Part shown: positions 43,230-52,094 of the stretch, one piece after another | Layout: every line of letters begins with the position of its first letter | How positions within the stretch are numbered: the stretch's first letter is position 1 | From: Gracilaria gracilis | Lineage: Eukaryota; Rhodophyta; Florideophyceae; Gracilariales; Gracilariaceae | Direction: 5' to 3' | Length of the DNA stretch: 64,000 nucleotides | Assembly: GCA_030374805.1 (NCBI GenBank) | Contig: JARGSG010000229.1 | Span: forward strand, 62,001 to 126,000 | Made by a program: the position numbers and the translations under genes | The notes under the pieces: generated by a model | Databases searched by the model: none | What the model was told of the DNA's origin: nothing | What the model saw: only the letters and a program-made list of their open reading frames with translations

Positions 43230-44432
43230 AGGATGTCACAAGGACCATAGCCCCAAACTCACAGCTACCCAAATCAGTGCAGCGCGACACAACTGTAAAT
43301 AAAATATGCACAAAATCGTTGCTCCTGTCCACGTTTCCAATTCTACGCCGTCGCCAGTTTACCTCCACGTTTCCCATTTCAGGCCGCCGCCAGTTGCCGC
43401 AACGGCCCACCGCCGCTGCCCTTCCCGCCGCGGCGCCGCCTCCGCTGCCTACCTTCCCACCGCGGGCGCCTGCCGACGCAACTACCGGCCGCCGCCGCCC
43501 TCCCGCCGCAGCCACAACTACCCACCGCCGCCGCCCTTCCTGCCGCAGCGCCGCCATTGTTTCCGTGGCGCCGCCGCTGATACGGCACTCCGCTGTTTTC
43601 CTTGCTACCGTGGCTTGCCACCGCGGGAGCCAGCCGCCGCAACGACCCACCGCCGCTGCCCTTCTCGCCGCCACGCCGCAATTGTTGCGGCGGCGCCGCC
43701 GCTGGTACGGCCCTCAGCTGTCTCCCTTTCCACCGTGCCTTGCCACCGCGTTATCCTGCGAACCCCGCCGAAGCGGCCCACCACCGCCACTGTCGACGCC
43801 GCGCCGCCACCGAAAAAGCCGCCAAAACGGCCCATTGCCGCCAGCCTCGCCGCCGCGCGACCGCCGCCAAAACGGCCTGCCACCGTCACCCTCGCCACAA
43901 CGGTGGCGCAACCACAACGACTCGCGCCACTACCCTCGTTGCCGTGGCACCTACTTCGGATGATTCGAATTAACCTGCCCCCGCCGCCACATCGGGACGC
44001 CGATGCCGCCGCTACTGCCGTGGCGTTTAAGATACTTGGCTTGCGCTACCCCGCGCCTGCCGCTAGAACGGACCGGCGCTGCAGTCGTCGCTTACGAAGA
44101 TTGACCCGCTTTACCTCGCTCCCGCCGCCGCAGGAGCCCGCCGCCGCCACAGCGGCTGCCGCAATTTATATTCACCGCCGTTTGAGCTCGAAGCGCCGCC
44201 GGCAACACCTCAGTTGCGGCATGTCATGTGCGCCGCCGCTGGCACTTGACGCGCCGTTGCTTCCGTAGCAGCTGTTCCAAATCATGTCCCCGTTGGCGTC
44301 GTGCCCTTCCGCCGTTGATGCTTGACGCGGCGCCGCCGCGGCCAAAGCTGTAGCGCACGCGCTCGTGGGTGGTGCGACGACAAGTCGCGACTCATGGAGT
44401 TTGATCCGCACCCCGGCGCGCGCCGGCCGCAA
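43230..44432. repeat. CCG-rich low-complexity block (unit 3)
   Basis: Copy of 31000-32200. A 320-codon Pro/Ala-rich frame (43306-44268) is open here only; I do not regard it as a gene. Confidence 0.6.
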
Positions 44433-44647
44433 GACTGGAAAAACAAATCTCCCTACTCACCATCACCGTGCGAAACCTGTTCTACTACAACAGAGAGTTT
44501 ACTGCAAAGATTAGGGTTGGTTATCTAACAAGAAAGACTAACGGCACGGCTACCAATCCCTTCATCCCCATCAACACCACCACTTCCCGCTAACACCTCT
44601 TCGTCTATTTCTTCCTCATGCTCTTCGTCTTGGTGCTCAGTTATTTT

Positions 44648-44956
44648 TCAGATAACGTGCGGAATGGGCCTTACTTTATTCTTTCCAAGCCAGCATTTGA
44701 CACAGTGGTTATAGCGTTCCGGATAGTTGATATACTTCTTACAATAGGAACAAGAAAACTTCTTTTTCTTCCCAACAATTACCTCATTTCTTGGATCATC
44801 TATGCGCCTGTTTAGAATGCGACCGAGTTTCTCCTTTGGTGTTTCATTGGAGAAGACGACACCACGAGATTCTTTGCATGTCGTCGTTTGTAAATGGTTT
44901 ACGAGCTCCTGACGACTCGAAAACTTTTTTAACCGCCACCGCCACAGTGCATGCAT
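44648..44956 (-). CDS. Antisense ORF of F, third part: zinc-ribbon-like (unit 3)
   Basis: 102 codons, overlapping the end of the second part by 28 nt in the -1 frame at a run of six A. It contains CSYCKKYINYPERYNHCVKC, two C-X2-C pairs 12 residues apart, which is a plausible zinc-binding unit, next to a Lys-rich stretch (VGKKKKFS). The same ORF is intact in all three units (32417-32725, 38541-38849), so it has been less damaged than its neighbours. It could be the C-terminal domain of the antisense protein after a frameshift. Function unknown. Confidence 0.5.
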   Translation of the reverse strand: MHALWRWRLKKFSSRQELVNHLQTTTCKESRGVVFSNETPKEKLGRILNRRIDDPRNEVIVGKKKKFSCSYCKKYINYPERYNHCVKCWLGKNKVRPIPHVI

Positions 44957-45474
44957 TTTGTGCTTCCTTCTGGGCTGAGATGAACATACTTGCCTACCTT
45001 CACCGAGGCATCACAACCACACTGACAATAAATTGCTATTGCACAGAGTGTTGTTGAAACAACCTTTACCCAATGGGTACCATTTTCCTTAGTTCCAACA
45101 TACGTAACCTGCGGTCCACCCCTGGAACGCTCTCTTGCAGTACTTGCGGCGACATTCGTGCCTGATGCACTGGCGCCCATACGGGGAGGGGCGGAGGAAT
45201 TGGCGGCGGAACGAGCTGCAGCGGTTGTAGTGCCCGTGGCGGTTGGGGCGGCCCGGCGAGAAGTTGAGGCAGTACGGCCGACCACAAAACGGACAGAAGA
45301 AGCACCTTGAGTGCTTCGGCGCCTGGAGGGTGTTAGAGAGGAAGCGGGCTCCCCAGACGAACCGTTGTTTGCAGTGCCGGATGTGGGCGGGGCCAACGCG
45401 GAAATAGGGGAAGGACTAGCGCTACGATGAGAGTGAGAGGGGCTGCCTTGACTGCGGCCAGCCAGAACATGGGA
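44929..45474 (-). CDS. Antisense ORF of F, second part (unit 3)
   Basis: Directly continues the frame of 45475-46458 after a single TAG and stays open for about 180 codons. Rich in Ser/Thr/Arg/Ala (STQGASSVRF, RTASTSRRAAP), then a Cys-containing end with CQCGCDASVKVGKYV and CMHCGGGG. Because the frame is the same, the TAG is either a mutation shared by all copies or a readthrough point. There is no ATG near the start of this part, which argues against a separate gene. Confidence 0.5.
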   Translation of the reverse strand, partial: SHVLAGRSQGSPSHSHRSASPSPISALAPPTSGTANNGSSGEPASSLTPSRRRSTQGASSVRFVVGRTASTSRRAAPTATGTTTAAARSAANSSAPPRMGASASGTNVAASTARERSRGGPQVTYVGTKENGTHWVKVVSTTLCAIAIYCQCGCDASVKVGKYVHLSPEGSTKCMHCGGGG

Positions 45475-46458
45475 CTAATTAACTGCTGGGCTCCCAAATG
45501 AGGTTGGGTGGTGACGGCGTTTGCTCGGTAGTGAGATACCAGCTCTTGGTGACGAAGAGATGCCGGTCACAATGTTCGATGGTTCACAGGAAGGGCCAGG
45601 GCTCTCAGTTGCTTGAACAAATATCCGTCGTGGGGCTTTCTTTCTGATTGTTCTTCTCGGCTTACCAGGTACCGACATGCGGGCGGTGCGCGTTACGCAG
45701 GAGCCATGCATCGAAACACCAGCAAGTGGCGTGGCTTCGGCGTTTTCATTTTGCCGGGCAGGGGCGCGACGCTTTCTTCCAGCCATAGCAGACGTCGTGA
45801 ACGAGAAAGATTCACCTTCCCCCACAGTGTGAACTCGGAGGATAGGATAGATCCAACACACCGCCGCTTGGCGTAAAGTAGGTATTCCTCGCCAAGAGTA
45901 TGTTTCGATTCCCGCCAGGCGGGCGCAATACGAAATCTCGCCTTGCGTACGGTACAACCGGAGATCGAAGCTGATGGTATCAGGGATTGGGAACTCGAAG
46001 TTTGCCTGGCCTTGTCGTGCATATCCAAGACGGACTAATTCCGCCAGAGCGGAAGCCAGCGATTCGCTGGAGCGCCTCAGCACCGCGTTGGGCGGAACGG
46101 CAATGCGTCGTCGCCAATCCCACGAGGTTGTGACAACCCACGGTAGGTTACCGGGAAGGCGATCATTTCCGTCGACATATGACGCGATGATTGTCTCGTT
46201 AAAAACGGCTGTTGGGTGAAAACAAGGAGCGTTCCGGAAGGCTGCCGCGTTGAGACGCGGGTTCACTGCGACCAGTTGGTCGTAGGTCGGCCACGGCATC
46301 GCTTGCATGACATGCCCCTGAGGCACCTGTACAACAGGGTGAATGTGTCCGCCGCCGGCGTTGTTCGACTGAGATGCGCCCGAGACTTTGTCGCTCTGCG
46401 GAAGAGGAGCTGACCGAAAACCCGTGTAGAATCCTTGGTTAGGTTGCTTACCGCTCAT
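45475..46458 (-). CDS. Antisense ORF of F, first part (unit 3, best copy)
   Basis: 327 codons from ATG 46456-46458 (MSGKQPNQGFYTGFRS) to TAG at 45475-45477. Similarity to element B and an open frame continue upstream of this ATG for about 90 codons into the LTR, so the real start may be earlier. Landmarks: TGFRSAPLPQSDK, RLPGNLPW, VPPNAVLRRSSES, FPIPDTISFDLRLY, GEISYCARLAG, then a basic Arg/Lys-rich tail (AMAGRKRRAPARQ, PRRTIRKKAPRR) typical of nucleic-acid-binding or nuclear-targeting regions. Several landmarks occur in the same order in the C/D antisense protein (TGFRS, LPG, VPQTLHRRDKES, ELHYYRRL). No known family recognised. It lies between polypurine tract and CCG-rich block, opposite in direction to the element. 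Confidence 0.6.
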   Translation of the reverse strand: MSGKQPNQGFYTGFRSAPLPQSDKVSGASQSNNAGGGHIHPVVQVPQGHVMQAMPWPTYDQLVAVNPRLNAAAFRNAPCFHPTAVFNETIIASYVDGNDRLPGNLPWVVTTSWDWRRRIAVPPNAVLRRSSESLASALAELVRLGYARQGQANFEFPIPDTISFDLRLYRTQGEISYCARLAGIETYSWRGIPTLRQAAVCWIYPILRVHTVGEGESFSFTTSAMAGRKRRAPARQNENAEATPLAGVSMHGSCVTRTARMSVPGKPRRTIRKKAPRRIFVQATESPGPSCEPSNIVTGISSSPRAGISLPSKRRHHPTSFGSPAVN

Positions 46459-46696
46459 TGAGCGTGGAACCCGAGTAGTTGGAAGGAGGTTGATTCGATG
46501 GAGCTGGAGAGCGAGAGGAGAGCTGTTGGGAACATTAGAGGTCGTCGCAGGAGCCAGTGGAGTGTTGAGAAGTTGTGCGCGTTGGTCTTCAAAAGGTGAG
46601 AGAGCATCCGAGGTACTCGTGATTGCGCTTTCATGCCCGACGTTCGGAGTTCGACCCGCTATCTCGGCGCTGTTTTTGCTCTTAAGGAGGGGGATA

Positions 46697-47547
46697 TGAA
46701 GGACAACACTCGTAAGTGGGGGTTTTGCGGACTTAGTGAATTTTCCGCATTAATGCGTAGAGTCGATATATAAGCTGTACCGCCGCTGGCAGGGTGTTGC
46801 GCTCAGACGGTTTTTGAGATTGTACACGTGGGATGCACGGCCTGAGCTACCGCCGAGCGGGTGTGACGGGAACATGTGTTGCACGGATACCCAGGAGACG
46901 ATGCCACCAGCATTGCTGTATTTACTAGATATATTTGATACTTTATTTGGCTGGCGCACCCACTGTCAGGGTCCTCGCCGAGCCCACTACTTAGTAGGTT
47001 GAGCGATGCTCCCTCAGTATATCACCCTTGTCAAGCAAGGGCTTCCTGGCTCTAACTATCACGCCTTCGCGGACTGTTCACCTCCAAGTGGAGTGACAAC
47101 CGCGTTGTTCACGTATAGTTACCCACCCTTGTGGCGCTTAGAGTATTAACACTGCGTGTGTGTGTCGTCCCGACTACTGTCGTTACTGGCCCGAGTATTG
47201 GGTTTTGTTTGTATGTTGCGCCCCTATACCCACTCTTGTGGACCCCTTTGCCCCTTTTTGGGTTTTCTCTACTGCCCACTCTCACGTGGCTCGCCGTCCG
47301 ACATCGTGTCGTCGCCGTTCCACTCTTACGATGCTCAGTCTTGAGACCGCTCTTCGCACGTGTCCCTACACGGTACCCGGTCCGCACTGTACACTCCGAC
47401 GCTCGTCGTGACGGTTTGACCTCGGTTTACACCCGGCTAGTCGTGTCATTTCCGGAGTGTTCCGTTGGCTGTGCTACCTCCCCGAGAAGAAAATCCTGAA
47501 CATCTTCGTGGCTGCTTCGCTTTTCCCGCCAAAGGCGTTGCACTACA
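46697..47547 (+). repeat. LTR4 (F type throughout), right border of the array
   Basis: 851 bp. The left part equals LTR2 and LTR3; from about 47076 it diverges clearly from LTR1-3 (many substitutions) yet ends with the same CGCCAAAGGCGTTGC block and ACA. It is followed not by CCCGT but by GGGAG and a gypsy integrase fragment. Confidence 0.88.
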
Positions 47548-47761
47548 GGGAGGCCATATGTTCACGTAGTTCCTCCGTTACTTCATAATCCTTGTTTGGG
47601 AACAACTTCATCCTTCTCCCATGCACGAGTTCCTTCTTTCCTGTGAGCACCTCCGAAATTTCGAAGATGTAATGCTCCTTGCCCTGCATGACGCGAAAAG
47701 ATCCGTACCACCTCAGCCTAGTTTTTGCACGGATCTGGTTTCGCATAACGGCCTTCAGAAC
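47543..47761 (-). pseudogene. Integrase C-terminal fragment of another gypsy element (G)
   Basis: Minus-strand frame with LRWYGSFRV, YIFEISEVLTGK, ELVHGRRMKLFPNKDYEVTEEL. This pattern (RWxGPxRV, VFEVxxLLTG, VHxxRLKFF) is the usual C-terminal end of gypsy integrases. It is unlike the corresponding parts of A, B, C and D. It is bounded by LTR4 on the left and the 3' LTR of D on the right, so both F and D appear to have inserted into, or been joined to, element G here. Bases next to D's LTR are AGAAC. Confidence 0.65.
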
Positions 47762-48268
47762 TGTCGTACAGATACCGATAAGGTGTGGGGCCCGCCTGGT
47801 AGAGCGCGCGCGCGAGGGCTCAACCTAAAGGGAAAAGCCCCCAACGAATATGGTAGTAGGGCACCTAAAACCCGCAGGAGCAAACGACGGGGCAACTAGT
47901 CTAGACCGTGTAGGTGTACGGTAGTAGACGTCGACGCGCGGTAAAACCTGAATAGTAATAGAGTAGCAAGTGACCCAGATGGTATAGTTACTGCCCTCGT
48001 GGTGCCTGACTTTACAATACCCAAGGGAGAAGGCGAGGTGCACCACAATATATACAAGGTGCACCGACACCGATCTCCCATGCAGGCATGACGTCATCGG
48101 CTGCACCCATCACCTACTGTCATGGGTCAGCAATGCTAAGCTATCCTAAACTAGAAATTATAAATTATAAATTATAAATTAGAGAATACCAATTGGGTGG
48201 AGTGCAGCCAGCAAGGCGCCCAACTTTGACCACATAGCATCACCCCATTGAGGTCTCATTGTACTACA
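47762..48268 (-). repeat. 3' LTR of element D
   Basis: 507 bp, same ends as the C LTR (TGTAGTACAATG...TACGACA on the minus strand). An A/T-rich short repeat (ATTATAAATT-like) near 48157-48181 has more copies than in C. A TATATATT promoter-like motif lies near 48050 (minus). Confidence 0.82.
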
Positions 48269-48286
48269 GACCCCCTTCTTACCCTG
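48269..48286 (-). other. Polypurine tract of element D
   Basis: Minus-strand AGGGTAAGAAGGGGGTC adjoining the LTR, one base different from C. Confidence 0.55.
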
Positions 48287-51226
48287 AGCCATGCCCTCGT
48301 GGCTCCTAGATCCTTTCACCAAGTTGATTTCATCGTCGTACCAATTTGATTCCTGTCGCAGCCTTCGTGCCATCTCGCGCCGTGCGTCGCGCCCGCTTTG
48401 CGACACGGAAAGTGCCTGTTCGCCATCTGGGTCACCACCGACAGTGGCTTTCTTTTACCTATTTGTGGTTTTGGGCGCGACGCGCGCCCGTTGTGTACCT
48501 GCAAGGTTGGATCACCAGCACACGGTGGCCTACACCTTTACAGACTCAGGTCTTTGATCGCCCCCTTGGCGTCCGCACACCCATCGAGGTACACCGCACG
48601 ACTTTGATCTCCTTTGGAGGCTTTACCCTGACGGTTTTTGGCGCCCCCTTGGTTGCGGCTGATCTCGATGTTCCTTTAATGTTCCGTCTCCGTCCCTTCG
48701 AGGTTGTTTCACCATCCCCTTTCCTGTTTATCTCCGTACCCCCTTGCGGTCTGTTCGTGCTGGCTCGCGCCGTCGTGGCTTTTCGCCCGACCAAGAAGGC
48801 TACTCCCGTTTATGGTGACCCCCGATCCTTATTTTAACACGCGGGTAGCCCGGGTACCAGCGTACGGGGTCGCACCCGTAGCGGGACACGACGCTTCTCG
48901 GTTTCCCACATTGGTCATTCGGAAGAGATCACCCCAAGGGACGAAGCGACCCCGGCGACCAATGCCGATATCATGATGGTTGACCAAGCATGGAGCCCCG
49001 AACGGGTGGAGGTTTTGAGCATCAGCTCCGGCGATTCACCCATTATGGATAAAAAGCCAATTCCGTTCACCCCTGCGGTTGAGTGTCCGGCGTCTCAGCT
49101 ACTCTTTTGGGATAATCAGCACGACATGTCGGGCGCCGGTCTGTCGCGGGGTCGTGGCAGTGGCATCACCAAGTCTGGTTCGCGCGGTGCTGCGTTGTAC
49201 CACAATCGCATCCAAACAAATTTTCGGATCCAGCTGGTTTAGTTTTCTTCAGATCAACCTCAAGGGATTCACGAAGGGATCAAGGACCCGTATGGTCCAG
49301 AGCCCGAGATTTTTCTTGAGATTTCCTACTATGGTTTGGAGACGTTCACCACGGCCGATTGGAACGTTTCCCAACATGGTACCTTCGGGATCGATCCAAA
49401 AATGGTTTCGCAAGCGACGCTGTACCGTCGGTACTGGCCAGTGGCGCCAGGGTACACATCGCTTCCCGGCATTTTGCGACGTCCGACTCTGGATAACTAC
49501 TTGGTTTTGTTTCGTTCGGACTGTGAGCGTCTCCGCTCGGTTCCGCAGACGCTTCACCGTCGAGATAAGGAATCTCAACCTCGTCAGGGTCGGCGTGAGT
49601 GCTACGAAAGTCTCCAGCGGCACACACCAATGAGGTATTTCATTTCCCCGCTGTATCCTGGTGAATTGCCGTACGTCCGTATGGAACCGGAGCTTCATTA
49701 TTACCGACGTCTGGTGATGAAGATCTGTCAGTATGATTCTCTTCCACAGCAATACCTCGCGGCTTCTCCACATTTGGTGTGTTTTGACCGTCCGTACAAT
49801 ACCATCCATTGGGCTAACCGTCGTAGGTGGTGTGTGGATGCCGTCACTGAGGCTCGCATCCGCACCCGGTTCAGCTTCAACTGCGTCATGCATGGGTTCC
49901 ACAATGTGGAGTTCTTCTCCCAACCTCATAAGGGAAGAAACTCTTGGTATGTAGCTCGCCCCGAGTGGTGGAATGCCTATGAGGTCCCGATGTCGCTCAG
50001 CGTCCCAATCCCATCAATATTGGCCTATTTCGGGAGCTACATCGCCCGTAACCATGATCGGTATTACCTGTTTGGTCGATTGTCCTCGGGGAGTGGACCG
50101 TACTGGTGGCCGTCCTGGCTCCACAGGCTGCCCGTAATGGTATTGACTGGGACTGCCATTCTCGCGAAGCCGAGATTTATCATGATGGTGTTCAGCCTCT
50201 GGTTCGTATGTTCTGCATTCCCCAAGGGTCATTCGAGACATCCGACAGTTCGGACTCGTAACCATTGTGGCAGGTACGGATTAATCCATTGAGCAATTGG
50301 AGTCGTTGCTTACCCAAGTAGAGAGTTTCTCGTGGGGACCCAAGCAAGGGTGGGAAGTTTTCGATCCCGTGCCCTGGAAGGTTGTGTATCGTGCAGAGTA
50401 CCACTACCCCGTGGCGCCGTCCGATCTGGGACCTCCAGGGTGTCCCGAACAATCCCCAACCGTACTACGGTTACTGGAATCGCCAGCGCTTACCCCTGTG
50501 GTCAATTCAGCGCCTACTCCTGCTCCGGAGGAACGCAACAAGCCTGCTCATACTGGTGTAACTTCTCTTCTCCCCAGTACCACAAGGGTTGATTGGCCAC
50601 CACGGGCTATCCTCGGGGGTGTCATGGCTGCGGGTGCGGCGTCTGTACCCTCTCAGGTGGACTCTCAGGTCATTTCAGGTTTAATGGCTCGGGTCCGCCA
50701 AGCCTGCGTGGTGAAATTCCAGCGGGGTGGTCTTACCTCTGTCGTCGAAGCTCTCACCCCCCGGGAAGGCATTCTGTCTCGTCACGCGCAGTAAGTGCGA
50801 TCCTTCTCCCAAATTGGTGAGTCCCGGAACCGGTTCCAGGTCGAGCTCTACCAGATGGCTACCAACCAGGTGGCAGGCCTAGCGACGGCCATGGGCCCGA
50901 CGCCTACAAACCCTTTGGAGGATCCCCTATTTGGTGCTAGCCCGAATCCCGGCCTTCTAGCCGCTCCGCAGGCTCCTCTCCACACCGGGTCGTCGGTACC
51001 TCCGTCGGTTGCGCAGGCAAGCGCGCCACCTCCGATGGGTCCTGACGTAATGCCAGGCGTCAGTGTGCCTACTAGTATCCCCGTTGGTCGTGGTAGCGCA
51101 CCTAGCCAGGCTCCGGATCAGGCTCATTCCTTCCAGCCGTAGCCAGGAGCCCATCAGAACACCACTCCGGGTCGGGGATCCTCAGCTGGAGACTCCTCGG
51201 GGTCTCACTTTGCCACGCACCCGTCT
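48287..51226 (+). pseudogene. Antisense ORF of element D (broken counterpart of 14596-17615)
   Basis: Plus-strand pieces: 48973-49242 and 49336-50292 are one frame separated by TAG at 49240-49242 (Gln in C), and hold the conserved core (PERVEVLSISS, FTPAVEC, TADWNVSQHGTFG, VPQTLHRRDKES, ELHYYRRL, FDRPYNTIHWANRRRW, VMHGFHNVEFF). A 1-nt deletion near 50067 shifts the frame before the membrane-like segment. 50297-50794 carries SQVDSQVISGLMARVRQACVV in one frame where C needs a shift. A TAA at 50792-50794 (Tyr in C) precedes 50795-51142, and TAG at 51140-51142 replaces a Trp of C. The region before 48900 is in different frames from C. The lesions differ from those in C, so an ancestral open frame can be inferred. 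Confidence 0.68.
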
Positions 51227-52094
51227 AGTTAATTCCTGTCTCCACTTCTGCATCCCTGTTGGTGTTACTCTTTAAGTAAAGTTAAGAATTATGCGTTTTC
51301 ATGTTAGGTTCCAGTTACCATAGAGGTGAATTGGGAAGCAAGGGAAGAAGCGCGAAAACAGCTCCCCCCTTCCTTAAACCAGCGTACCACGATTGATGAA
51401 GAGTGATTCCTTGTAGGTAAATTGGTTCGATCTTGAGCCATTTTGGTGCTCGGAGCATGGATTTACCATGTTGGTACGCCGCTTCGCCTCTGGTGTGGCA
51501 GCGAGCGGGTTCGCCTTCCCATGAGGTGAGATGCTGTGCCACGCGCTCGCGCGTAGTGGCCAGCAATGTACCGGGATGCTTTTGCATGGCCTCTTACCAT
51601 GCATGGGAGCACGTGCGTAGTTTCACCCAGGAGGTTACCTGCAAGGCGAATCAAAATATTTGCCCGGGAAAGTACCCCTCCATATGGTAGTGAAAACGCA
51701 GAAAACTCTTTTGGTCTGTATCTCGAGAACCAGGCGGTTTCAGAGGCTGAGAATGGCCGATTCGGGAGCGCGCCACGGTCAAGATACTTAGAATTTTTGA
51801 CCATGCCGTTCCTCGCTCCCTACAAACAACAGTGTAAACCGAATCGGTTACTCCGCACGGCGCGCCACGGGCAGCGCGCGTAGACCTCGACAAATAAAAA
51901 GATACAATTTTTTGAATGTTTCCACCGTTCGGGTTCGCGCGTGTGCCGCGTGCGCGTATGGCGCGTATGAAATGGCGCGCGTACAACGGTGCGCCCATCT
52001 TTAGCGCTACCGCTCCATGGAGATATCGTCGCGCGGTGTTTCTTTCTGGTCGTACTTTCCCGGTAAGCGTTCGAACCCACGTGGGTACTCGTAA
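51227..52094. other. Convergent spacer of element D
   Basis: Counterpart of 13595-14595 in C, with the same CG-rich stretch (51935-51990). No convincing ORF. Confidence 0.45.

Larger units (their letters stand above)
28364..47547 (+). repeat. Tandem array: three 6.1-kb units and four LTRs
   Basis: LTR starts are at 28364, 34479, 40593 and 46697, giving periods of 6,115, 6,114 and 6,104 bp. Between consecutive LTRs the three inserts are almost identical (scattered substitutions and homopolymer-length changes). Each insert runs: CCCGT, 3' half of the split ORF, minisatellite, three hairpins, LTR fragment with a solo LTR inside, CCG-rich block, antisense cassette, polypurine tract. The high identity means recent amplification. 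Confidence 0.92.

Noticed and set aside
43306..44268. 320-codon Pro/Ala-rich ORF in unit 3
   Set aside because: Open only in unit 3; a single C/T difference stops it in unit 1, and both strands show similar low-complexity frames.
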